Below are positions 8,855-17,500 of a stretch of 64,000 bases of DNA, one piece after another. The DNA is from Nocardia miyunensis NBRC 108239. GTDB taxonomy: Bacteria; Actinomycetota; Actinomycetes; Mycobacteriales; Mycobacteriaceae. The stretch spans positions 1 through 64,000 of the forward strand of contig NZ_BDBQ01000092.1 in the NCBI RefSeq assembly GCF_001613065.1, read 5' to 3'. The position numbers and the translations under genes are program-made. The stretch's first letter is position 1; every line of letters starts with the position of its first letter. The notes beneath the pieces are model-generated. The model saw only the letters and a list, made by a program, of their open reading frames with translations. It had not been told where the DNA came from and did not search any database.

Positions 8855-9028
8855 ATGTTGGTGGACATAGCCGATACCATCGCCAGTCAGGCACCGCTGA
8901 ATGCCAGCACTGCGGAAAACCCGGTTGAACTGCGGCGACTGCAGGCTATGGGTTCGGGGATCAAGGATGAAATTTCTGAAACCGGCTTAGGACTGGCGCG
9001 GCGGGATGGCGGAGGGGAACGCTGGTAA
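8855..9028 (+). CDS. Small ORF, 57 residues, heading the J-like/WD40 operon
   Basis: ATG 8855 opens 57 codons ending at TAA 9026-9028. The protein starts MLVDIADTIASQAPLN and continues ENPVELRRLQAMG and GLGLARRDGGG. Codon use is actinobacterial and the composition is that of a soluble acidic-then-basic peptide. The next gene starts 44 bases downstream on the same strand, so it could head the operon. The ribosome site is weak, and GTG 8861 is an alternative start. I do not recognise a family. Confidence 0.45.
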   Translation: MLVDIADTIASQAPLNASTAENPVELRRLQAMGSGIKDEISETGLGLARRDGGGERW

Positions 9029-9072
9029 ACGCCAAAGGCCCACCCCCACAACGAGAAAGACCGGTATCGACG

Positions 9073-9285
9073 ATGCTCGATGTTCTGCGTTACCCCTACC
9101 CCTGGGATCCGCGGCACCAGGCGGCCAGGGTAATCATCCTCATTGTCGTCGTCCTCTCCACCATCGTGCTGATCGGACTCGGAGCGACACCTCGCATGGC
9201 GGCAGGGGTGCTGGTCGCCGCTGCGTGGGCCACAAGCGCGGTCGCCGAGCTGGTCCTTCGACCTGCGTCGGGTACGCAGCGATGA
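9073..9285 (+). CDS. Small two-helix membrane protein
   Basis: This 70-residue protein has two predicted membrane helices (about 20-38, VIILIVVVLSTIVLIGL, and 43-61) after a short N-terminus rich in aromatics (RYPYPWDPR). Its stop overlaps the next start as ATGA, so it is coupled to the coiled-coil protein. A homologous small protein at 21067-21282 has the same plan (WYWPRPDRR, two helices, then a final LR) and precedes the type I methylase pair. The shared position suggests a membrane accessory used with different effector genes. Function unknown. Confidence 0.7.
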   Translation: MLDVLRYPYPWDPRHQAARVIILIVVVLSTIVLIGLGATPRMAAGVLVAAAWATSAVAELVLRPASGTQR

Positions 9286-10520
9286 CCGACAAGGCCGCCG
9301 AATTCAAGCAGCAGCTCCGAGACCTGGTCGACCATGCCAAAGCCGCAGGCGCAGGAACACAACAGAGGCTGGCCTACCAAGCCCATATGCGCGAGTGCAC
9401 TTTGACCCGATCGATCGGGCTGAGCTATCCGGTGCCGACCGAATTGATCACCAGGGACCTGGTCACCGTCTGTCTGCGCTTCACTCATCCCGACATGCCG
9501 CCCGACCAACTGAACAAGACCCTGCGCCGGTGGCTGGACCGGCGCGAGGAAGCTGCCCGCCATGCCCGAGCATCATGCGCGGGCAACGCCGCGCTGCTTG
9601 GACATCCTGTTCAGGATCGCGCAGCCGCACTCGTAAGAAAAATCGCGGATACTCGGTACTCGGTGGTGTCTGCGCTGTTCCGATACCTCGACCTCGTCGA
9701 GCGTGTGTGGGAGTTCGAGAAAGCCTTCGAGGAACAGGTCCTGCGCCGCAGAATCGATCTGGTGCTACGCAGAACCCAGCGCGAGCAGCTCGAGGCCGGA
9801 TACAGCGCCATCCAGCTGAAGGTGCGCGGCGGAGAACTGGAAGGGGACCGGCTCGAGAAAGAAGTCGCCGCACTACTCGACTCGTCGGATCTCGACGGCC
9901 CAGACCCGATCGGCGTGTCTGCGGGCGCGGTAGCCGATACGCCGACCGCCAGCCTCGAGCCCGACAAGGACGACTTCGACGTGGCCACGAAAGACCGGAT
10001 TCGTCGGACGTTCAAACGCATTGTTCTGGCGGGTGTCCACCCCGACACCTCTGACGCCGAGCTATCCGAATTCGAGTTCGGATTGGCTGTATTGAGGTCA
10101 GAGGACTACACGCTGATGGAGGCGTTCACCATCCGGCACCGAGACAACATCGGTGGCGACGAAGACGGGGAACTCCTCACACTCACGCAGCTGACGACCC
10201 GGCTGCAGCAATATCAGGACACGCTGAAACGGCTGGACACTCGCCTGATCACGTTGGAGCACACCGCCGCATCCATCGGGATGAACGCACTCGACACAGC
10301 GTATGACCAAATGCGGCGCGAGGGTGACCGACTCCGGACGGAAATAACGGCGGAAATCGATAGAATTCGCGAGGTAGAACACGACCTCGAAACACTGGCC
10401 GACCACATCCCCGACGCAGATGACGACGATGGCCCCGAGCTGACGGACCCCGACCACTCCGGCAGCACGCCCCCAAATAACATCCAGCTCCCTATCTCCG
10501 CCGATGGCGGACAGCGATGA
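9282..10520 (+). CDS. Coiled-coil protein with a J-domain-like segment
   Basis: This 412-residue protein starts at ATG 9282, overlapping the preceding stop (ATGA). Residues about 110-210 and 300-380 are rich in heptad-like charged helices (RRIDLVLRRTQREQLEAGY; REGDRLRTEITAEIDRI). Between them, residues 236-285 contain FKRIVLAGVHPD followed by a helix pair, which resembles a degenerate DnaJ J-domain with the HPD signature intact. The tail is acidic (DADDDDGPELTDPD). Its stop overlaps the WD40 gene start, so the three proteins probably form a complex. J-domains recruit Hsp70; that partner is not encoded here. I know of no named system with this exact order. Confidence 0.7.
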   Translation: MTDKAAEFKQQLRDLVDHAKAAGAGTQQRLAYQAHMRECTLTRSIGLSYPVPTELITRDLVTVCLRFTHPDMPPDQLNKTLRRWLDRREEAARHARASCAGNAALLGHPVQDRAAALVRKIADTRYSVVSALFRYLDLVERVWEFEKAFEEQVLRRRIDLVLRRTQREQLEAGYSAIQLKVRGGELEGDRLEKEVAALLDSSDLDGPDPIGVSAGAVADTPTASLEPDKDDFDVATKDRIRRTFKRIVLAGVHPDTSDAELSEFEFGLAVLRSEDYTLMEAFTIRHRDNIGGDEDGELLTLTQLTTRLQQYQDTLKRLDTRLITLEHTAASIGMNALDTAYDQMRREGDRLRTEITAEIDRIREVEHDLETLADHIPDADDDDGPELTDPDHSGSTPPNNIQLPISADGGQR

Positions 10521-11731
10521 ACGACAAGGTAGTAGCGCGGAGTAAGTCGTTCGGCCTGACACGCAGCGACACACGGGAGCTGATGCGTGAGTTCTTCGGA
10601 CATACAGCTCCGGTCAGCCGCAAACATGAACTCACCGGCCACGAAAGCGCCGTACGGTCTGTGGAGTTCAGTCCGGACGGTCGCCTGCTGGCCACTCTGG
10701 ACGGTCGGGTGCGGGTGTGGGATCCCACCACCGGAAGAACAATCTGCAACGCATTCGCCAGCCGCACCAGCATCGTGTGGTCTATGGCATTCAGTCCGGA
10801 TGGTCGGCTGCTGGCCACCATTGGCCGCGGTGCCGACACGGCCCGGTTGTGGGATCCGACCACCGGGACAACAGTCTGTGACCTACCCGGCCACACCGGC
10901 TCCCTGTCGTCGGTGACCTTCAGTCCGGACGGACACCTACTGGCCACCGGCAGCAGTGGCGGGACGGTGTGGTTGTGGGATGTCGCCGGTAGAAGGATCC
11001 ACGACCTCCTCGTCGGCCACACCAATTGGGTGAACTCCGTCGCGTTCAGTCCGGACGGTCGTCTGCTGGCTTCCGGCAGCTCGGACGGAACGGTGCGGTT
11101 ATGGGATATCACCACCGGGAGAACAGTCCGTGACCCACTCGCCGGCCACGAGGGGTCGCTGCGGGGAGTGTGGTCGGTGGCGTTCAGTCCGGACGGTCGT
11201 CTGCTCGCTGCCGACAACGGGTGGGAGACGGTGCGGTTGTGGGATATCACCACCGGACAGAAGGTCTGCGACATCGACGGAGAGGTGGCGTTCAGTCCGG
11301 ACGGTCGTCTGCTGGCTTCCTGTGGCTCGGATGGAACGGCGCGATTGTGGGATCCCACCACCGGCAGAAGAATCTGCGACCCACTCCCCTGCCACACCCA
11401 TTACGTATCGTCGGTGGCGTTCAGCCCGGACGGCCGTCTGCTGGCCACCGGCAGCTCGGACGGAACAGCGCGATTGTGGGATCCCACCACCGGGAGAACA
11501 ATCTGCGACCCACTCGCCTACCACACCGAGTACGTATCGCCGATAGCGTTCAGCCCGGACGGCCGTCTGCTGGCCACCGCCTGTAGCTTCGACGATGACT
11601 CCTTCGACCACCACGACGACGTGCAGCTGTGGGAGATCCCGAGTCAAATAGTCCCAGGGACGTTCGGCATCGTGACAAACGAGCGCCCGAGCACTGGAAG
11701 ACGCCTTGGAATTACAGCAAGTCCAGTGTGA
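10517..11731 (+). CDS. WD40 beta-propeller protein
   Basis: This 404-residue protein begins with a 36-residue leader (RSKSFGLTRSDTRELMREFF), followed by eight WD-type repeats of the form SVAFSPDGRLLATGSSDGTV-RLWDPTTGR. Repeat six is shortened, so one closed seven-blade ring is likely. There is no NTPase, protease or membrane segment, so it is a scaffold or sensor for its coupled upstream partners. After QLWEIPSQ the last 30 residues lose the repeat pattern and the gene ends about 85 bases before an IS3 orfB relic, so the 3' end may have been replaced by the insertion. The blade DNA is highly similar internally, as in rapidly diversifying conflict systems. Confidence 0.85.
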   Translation: MNDKVVARSKSFGLTRSDTRELMREFFGHTAPVSRKHELTGHESAVRSVEFSPDGRLLATLDGRVRVWDPTTGRTICNAFASRTSIVWSMAFSPDGRLLATIGRGADTARLWDPTTGTTVCDLPGHTGSLSSVTFSPDGHLLATGSSGGTVWLWDVAGRRIHDLLVGHTNWVNSVAFSPDGRLLASGSSDGTVRLWDITTGRTVRDPLAGHEGSLRGVWSVAFSPDGRLLAADNGWETVRLWDITTGQKVCDIDGEVAFSPDGRLLASCGSDGTARLWDPTTGRRICDPLPCHTHYVSSVAFSPDGRLLATGSSDGTARLWDPTTGRTICDPLAYHTEYVSPIAFSPDGRLLATACSFDDDSFDHHDDVQLWEIPSQIVPGTFGIVTNERPSTGRRLGITASPV

Positions 11732-11734
11732 CAG

Positions 11735-12690
11735 CCGACCAGGGCCGCGCGTGACTGACCGGTCCCCGATGACGGGACCACGCGGTCGTTGAGTCCGGGT
11801 TGTTTTCGATCCAGTTTCAGTTGATGCTGCACGCCACTGGGTGATGGGTGTGGGTGCAGGCCGCAGCGTACTCGGCCGGGGTCAGGTAGCCCAGCGCCGA
11901 ATGCCGATGCCGTCGGTTGTGTTCGTCCTTGAAATCGCCGATCACCACCCGGGCCTCGAGCAGGCTCGTCCAGTGGTTGCGGTTGAGGCATTCGGCGCGT
12001 AACCGCCGGTTGAACGATTCGATGTAGCCGTTGTTCCACGGTGTTCCCGGCGGGATGTAGACGATTCCCACCCGATCTCCGCAAAACTGTTGCAGCGCAT
12101 GAGAAATCATCTCCGGGCCGTTGTCCATGCGCAGCACTCGCGGTGGCCCGCCGCGTGCGGTGAACACCTTCGCCAGCTCGGCGACGAGCCGCTCGGCGGT
12201 GATCGAGCGTTCCACCAGGTGCAGCAGCGACTCGCGGGTGTGTTCGTCGATCATCGGCGCGATCTTCACCGCCTTGCCGTCGACGGTGGAGTCGAACTGG
12301 AAGTCCAACGCCCACACCACCTTCGGCGCATCCGCCTCGACCGGCGACACCGACGAGACACCGGCCCGCTTACGCGGGTGATGCTCGCGCACCTGCAGGC
12401 CCTCCTCCCGCCAGAGCCGGTGCACCTTCTTCAGGTTCACGCCACTGCCCTCGTCGAACCGCAGCGCCCCCCAGGCGCGCCGGAACCCGTGCCCTTGATG
12501 TTTCGTGGCATAGGACCGCAGCCAGGCCCGCAGACCGGCATCCGGATCCGCCAGGGTCTGCGCGGCCGGCAACCGCCGATACGTGGACCGATACAGCCCA
12601 ACCACCTTGCACGCGAACCGTTCCGACATGCTCAGCACCTGCTTGAGCATGTCCACAGCGCGCCGCTTGGCAGTCGCACCCGTCGATGCT
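11735..12690 (-). mobile_element. IS3-family element remnant lacking orfA
   Basis: Only orfB is present. The sequence expected to encode orfA (right of about 12690) instead encodes a piece of the double-HTH gene family, so the element is truncated at its 5' side. The left end lies somewhere between the WD40 stop and the orfB stop; a short inverted GGTCCCCGATGACGGGACC at about 11760-11778 is near it. The element sits between the broken WD40 tail and the broken HTH gene. Confidence 0.65.
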
Positions 12691-12749
12691 GGTCGTGGAT
12701 CAGTACTTTGACAACGGCAAAGACGGCATCGAGCTGCGGGTCGTACCAC
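11817..12749 (-). CDS. IS3-family transposase orfB (orphan)
   Basis: From TAKRRAVDMLKQVLSMSE onward this is an IS3 orfB. The catalytic DDE triad is visible as D in WALDFQFD, D in RMDNGPE and E in YIESFNRR, with the usual spacing and the C-terminal HSALGYLTPAEYA. The first 28 residues are not IS-derived. Transposases of this family need orfA by programmed frameshift to bind the ends, and no orfA is present, so it is probably inactive. It disrupts the boundary between the WD40 gene and a double-HTH gene fragment. Confidence 0.8.
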   Translation of the reverse strand: MVRPAARCRLCRCQSTDPRPASTGATAKRRAVDMLKQVLSMSERFACKVVGLYRSTYRRLPAAQTLADPDAGLRAWLRSYATKHQGHGFRRAWGALRFDEGSGVNLKKVHRLWREEGLQVREHHPRKRAGVSSVSPVEADAPKVVWALDFQFDSTVDGKAVKIAPMIDEHTRESLLHLVERSITAERLVAELAKVFTARGGPPRVLRMDNGPEMISHALQQFCGDRVGIVYIPPGTPWNNGYIESFNRRLRAECLNRNHWTSLLEARVVIGDFKDEHNRRHRHSALGYLTPAEYAAACTHTHHPVACSIN

Positions 12750-12755
12750 GAGCCC

Positions 12756-12883
12756 GCCAGGTAACCCTGGACCAAGACCTGAACCTCATCCTGGTCGAGT
12801 CGACGCACCCGCCGCGGCGAGACCCGCCCGGCGGGCGCGGGCGGCGACAGCTGTGAGCCCTTGTCACCGGTCGCCATGGGCAA
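12756..12883 (-). pseudogene. Double-HTH (recombinase-tail-like) gene fragment
   Basis: The frame reads RVSPRRVRRLDQDEVQVLVQ and then GYLAG, matching the start of the first HTH in the complete copy at 19946-20479 (FSPRRVRRLDRDQVRILIERYLAG). Similarity stops at YLAG, next to the IS3 relic. The rest of the gene is missing. Confidence 0.6.
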
Positions 12884-13017
12884 CCGCGGTTGGACACCGA
12901 CGAATCAAACCTGACCAGCTCAGCGAATGTCACCACAGCCAGCGCTGCATCCGAACCGATCAAAGGACAATGGGACCCAACCTTCAATAAGTGCAAGGCG
13001 AGGGCGAAATTCTCTGA

Positions 13018-13833
13018 CTACCGGACGGACGCTCGTTGGGTGATGGTTCGGAAATTGCCGGTCCTCGCCACAACACCAAGCACAATTCCAACCGCTAAAG
13101 CTGAACCAATGGATACTGCGCTCATCCGACCACCTTCGACACTCGGATTACTCTGGTTCGCCGACGCTCGCGGCTTCTGGCGAGCACCTACAGGCGACCC
13201 CGCTACCGTTGGTGGGCCACCGGCAATAGCACTCGCGTACTCTTCGTCGACGATCCGCTTGAACGCGTCGCCGCGACGATTGAATCTCCCCATATTTGGC
13301 CCCCACAAGGAGCTCTTTCGCGCCCAATAGTCCCTGCCGACCTCGCCCCGAAACATATAGTGCAGGAGGTCGTTTCGCAGCGCGCGCTCCGTGATCGCAC
13401 CGACTTCATAACCCATCTGACCGAACCGCAACCACGATGCACAGTACAAATGCTGGCGAGCCTCGGTTGCAGGAGATTCAACCAGTGTGCCAATACATGG
13501 CATGTAAGTTTCTGGGTCCTCCAACGCCATCCTGGTGAGGTCCAGCTGGTATCGGCGCACCATCTCGAGCCGGTTTGCCCTGCTCTGCTGTGCTTGGACC
13601 AGCAGCGATGCCGCGACTCCACACAAAGCCAACGCCGACACGATCGCTGAGGTTACCCCGTACGCCTGGCTGGTGGTTTGCAGCCGTTGCCAGTCAAGAG
13701 CATGCATCGGAAGAAGCAGAAGTAGTAGCGGCGACAGGAGAACGATCACCACCGCACTCGACACTGCTAGGAACAACGTGACAGTCCGGGACAGATTGCG
13801 CCTCAGCCAGTCACGACCTGAATGTGAATCCAT
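13018..13833 (-). CDS. DUF6082-like membrane protein
   Basis: This 271-residue protein has N-terminal hydrophobic helices at about 15-43 (LFLAVSSAVVIVLLSPLLLL) and 57-78 (AYGVTSAIVSALALCGVAAS). A cytoplasmic helical part follows, with LEMVRRYQLDLTRMALEDPE, YMPCIGT and GRDYWARK. This order matches the actinobacterial DUF6082 family. A third hydrophobic stretch lies near the C-terminus (about 237-253). Function is unknown; relatives occur as scattered accessory genes in Streptomyces and Nocardia. It is transcribed away from the EACC1 pair, leaving a 332-base divergent intergenic region. Confidence 0.7.
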   Translation of the reverse strand: MDSHSGRDWLRRNLSRTVTLFLAVSSAVVIVLLSPLLLLLLPMHALDWQRLQTTSQAYGVTSAIVSALALCGVAASLLVQAQQSRANRLEMVRRYQLDLTRMALEDPETYMPCIGTLVESPATEARQHLYCASWLRFGQMGYEVGAITERALRNDLLHYMFRGEVGRDYWARKSSLWGPNMGRFNRRGDAFKRIVDEEYASAIAGGPPTVAGSPVGARQKPRASANQSNPSVEGGRMSAVSIGSALAVGIVLGVVARTGNFRTITQRASVR

Positions 13834-14165
13834 CTCTCCCCCAGGGCAAGCCAGTCGCGGTAGTCCGCATATTCAGCATATCGCGGAGGTTGGCAAACAA
13901 CTCGACTTTCACGTCCAGTCGACGACGTCCTAGGAGGCGCCCCCTGAGGAGGGTCGGATTGCCGGCTCTGGGCAGCGTGGATCTCAGCATCAGCGACCTT
14001 TCGGCGAGCAGGAGGTAGATCTGGCCGTCTCGGTGGAGACGGAGCCGAGGCTCCGCCTCTGGCCGTGGCGAACCAGGCATGGCTGGGTCGAGTTGTGCCG
14101 GGTTCGGCGTTGTACAGCTGCGTCTGTGCGGCAGCGGTAGAGTGGTCGAAAACTGATGCGCGGCA
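13834..14165. other. Divergent intergenic region between DUF6082-like gene and EACC1
   Basis: This should hold the promoters for both genes. An open minus-strand frame crosses it (reading GQIYLLLAERSLMLRS), but it overlaps both gene starts, has no recognised motif, and I do not call it a gene. No clear palindrome was found. Confidence 0.35.
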
Positions 14166-14579
14166 ATGTACTCCGCGATTGCGCAATGTTTGGGGGTTGA
14201 ATTGATCATCACTGCCGACAGTTCCGAGGAACTGCGTGATCTAGGGGACTATCTCGGGGATACCGATGAGCTGCGCGGATGCGTGCGTCAGCGGTCGAGC
14301 CCGCCGGGGCCCGAGGAGATGGGTCCGGTTCTGGAGGCATTGGAGATCGTGATCGGTCCCGGCGGTGTAACCGCGGCGACCGCGACGGCGGTCATCGCGT
14401 GGGTGCGCAGTCGGCGCGCGAGAGTGCGGGTGACCGTGCAGGGCTCGGGTAACCGGAGTCTGGAACTGGACGCACGCGGGGTGAGCGCATTGGACGCCGA
14501 AGGCCTGCAACAGTTGACCGAGACTCTACTGCACACCATCGATCCGGACGGCCGGGAGCGGCCTCCGCTGAGCGAATGA
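14166..14579 (+). CDS. Effector-associated constant component EACC1
   Basis: This 137-residue protein has the EACC1 layout: ELIITADSSEELRDLGDYL at the start, PPGPEEMGPVLEALEIVIGP in the middle, then a helix (TATAVIAWVRSRRARVRVTV) and a final beta strand. EACC1 is a small conserved partner described by Aravind and colleagues in NTP-dependent conflict systems, always beside a variable effector. Here it overlaps the caspase-STAND-WD40 gene by four bases (ATGA), as expected for a two-gene system. The start is uncertain: ATG 14166 lacks a good ribosome site and a start near 14190 is possible. Its molecular role is not known. Confidence 0.85.
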   Translation: MYSAIAQCLGVELIITADSSEELRDLGDYLGDTDELRGCVRQRSSPPGPEEMGPVLEALEIVIGPGGVTAATATAVIAWVRSRRARVRVTVQGSGNRSLELDARGVSALDAEGLQQLTETLLHTIDPDGRERPPLSE

Positions 14580-17500
14580 CGGACTTGTCCGGCGAGGGCG
14601 TCCGGATACTCATCCTCGCTACCGCCACCCACACCGGATCGGCGCTGCCTTCCCTGCCGACGGTGCCGGAGACGTTCGACGATCTGCGCGAGGCGTTCGT
14701 TGACCGGTGCGGGGCCCGAGCGGAAAATGTTGTCGGCGTGCTGGATCCGTCGGATGCGCGGACGATGGCGGCGGTGATCGCCGAGGAGGCCGCACGAGCT
14801 CAGTCGATACTGGTGGTCTATTTCATCGGTCATGGTCTGCGTGGTCCAGGCGGGGAGCTCTTCCTGGCTGCGGCTGATACCGGCGAGCTGATTCCCGGAT
14901 TGGCCGCACACCAGGCGTTGTCGTTCGCCGCGTTGGCGCAAGCGGTCCAGGGGTGCCGGGCGGCGGCGGTAGTGGTCATCCTGGATTGCTGTTTCTCCGG
15001 CACTGCCACCCTCGATGCCGACACCGCCTCGATCCGTGAGTTCGCCACCGGCGCACACGGACGCTACCTGATCGGGTCGGCCGAACACCTCGCCTCGGCC
15101 CCTGCCGGACAACGCCACACCGCCTTCACCGGCGCCCTACTGGAGTTGCTCGAGCACGGTGACGCGCGCGAACCTGCCTGGTTGACACTGGATTCGGTGT
15201 TCGACGGGATCTATCGCCGGTTGCGTCACGCTCAACAGGGCCCGCTACCCCGCCGTCAGGCAGGTGACCGCGCCGGAGAGGTGATCATCGCTCCCAATCC
15301 CGCCTCCGCACCGCGCCCGCAAGTGGCGCGGGACCCGGTGCCGGGCCGTTGTCCCTATCCCGGTTTGGCGGCGTTCGGGCCCGAGGATGCGGGGATGTTC
15401 TTCGGACGCGGGCCGATGCTCGAGCGGCTGCTCGAGGCGTTGGCGGGCGCGCGCGCCGAGGGTGGGGTGCAGGTGTTGGTGGGTGCGTCCGGGTCCGGGA
15501 AGACTTCGTTGCTCAATGCCGGTCTCGTTGCGGCGCTGCGTGATCGCGGTCTGCCCGGGATCACCGGGTCGGCGGGCTGGCCGGTCCGCCGGTTCACCCC
15601 CGGCGCCGACCCGCTACAGCGGCTGGCGGCCGCGCTGGATGCTCCCGACGCCCGTGGTTCGATCGACACCGAACCCAGCCGGGTCGGTGAGTATGCCGAG
15701 GCGATCCTCGCGGGCCGGGACGGGGACGCGCTGGTGGTGATCGTGGACCAGCTCGAGGAACTGTTCACCCTGTGCACCGACCTCAGCGCCCGCACCACGT
15801 TCCTGGCCGCGTTGACCGCTCTTGCCGCGCCGCGTACCGCGGCCGGGCCGCAGGCGCTGGTGGCGACGGCGTTGCGTGCCGATTTCTACGGCCACGCCGC
15901 CACATATCCCGAACTCGTTGCAGCCCTGCGTGATCGGCAGATCCTGATCGAACCCATGACCCGGCCCGAACTGCGGGAAGCGATCGAGAAACCCGCCAAC
16001 GCCAATGGCTGGACCCTCGCGGACGGGCTGGCCGAGATCATCCTCAACGATCTGGAACCCGACACCACCACCGCGACGGGAGCGCTGCCGTTGCTGTCGC
16101 ACGCGATGTTGTCCACATGGAACCGCCGCGAGGACCGGGAACTGACGGTTGCCGGTTACCGGGCCACCGGCGGCATCGCCAACGCGATCAAACACTCCGC
16201 CGACACCATCTACACCTCCGCAAGCGACGCAGACCGCGGAGCGTTGCGGATGATGCTGCCCAGACTCGTGCGCGTGAGCGCCGACGGCGACGCCGACACC
16301 ATCCAACCCGTCGACCGTACCGCCCTCACCCGCGGCGTGACCGACCCCGACATCGCCGAACAAGTCCTGGACCAACTGACCGAGGCCCGGCTGATCACGA
16401 TGGACCGCGACACCGTCCGGCTCGCGCACGAGGCCCTGCTGCGCGAGTGGCCACGACTGCGAGAGTGGATCGACACCGACCGCGACTGGCTCCACCGCAG
16501 CCAGCGTTTCATCACCGACAGCCATCACTGGCAGCACTCCGGTACCGACGGCGCCCTGCTCTACCGTGGCAGCCAACTCGCCGCCATCCGCGACCGCGGC
16601 ATCCCCGCAGACCAAGACCCAATCCTGGCCGACCCCGTCTCCACCGCGTTTCTAACGGCCGCGATTCGCGGCGAGACCCGCCGCACCCTTCAGCGTCGCG
16701 CCGTCACCGCAATCTTGCTCGTGCTCGTTGTCGCTTTGGCTGCGGTCGCGGTCGTGGCCGTCCGGGCCGGTCGCGAGTCGAATCACCAACGCGACATCGC
16801 CATCGCGCGTGAACTCGCCAGCCGCAGCGAACAATTCGCCAGCACAGACCCCGTCTGGTCCCGGCTCGCCGCCCTGGCGGCCTGGCGCACCCAGCCCATT
16901 CCCGAAGCCCGCTACGCCATGCTCGCGGCCGCCCGCAACCCTCTGCGCGCCGTACTCCCCGCCCCCACCGGCGGGGGGATCTCGGTAGCGTTCAGCCCGG
17001 ATGGACATACCCTCGCTGCCTACAGCTCCGACATGGTCCAGTTGTGGGACATCAGCACCGGCCGCCAGATCGGTGAGCCCTTCGCCAGCGACAGCGGTGC
17101 AGTGTCGTCGGCGGCGTTCAGCCCGAACGGACAGATTCTGGCCACCAGTGGCCTGGCCACCGGTGGCCACGATGGCATGGTGCGGCTGTGGGACACCCGC
17201 ACACATCAGCAGATCGGCGAGCCCCTCATCGGCCACACCGATGTGGTGCTTTCGGTGGTGTTCAGCCCAGACGGACGCACCATCGCCACCGCTGGCAGCG
17301 CTGACGGCACGACACGGCTGTGGGATACCCGCACGCACCGCCAGATCGGTGAACCCCTCGTCAGCAACACCAACTTTGTGGGCTCGGTGGTGTTCAGCCC
17401 GGACGGGCAGACCCTGGCTGCCAGCAGCAACGACGGCACCGCACAGCTGTGGGATACCCGCACGCAGCGGCAGATCGGCGAACCCTTCACCGGCGAGGGC

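Noticed and set aside
13811..14212. 133-residue minus-strand ORF across the DUF6082/EACC1 gap
   Set aside because: It overlaps both gene starts and shows no known motif, so promoter DNA is the simpler reading.
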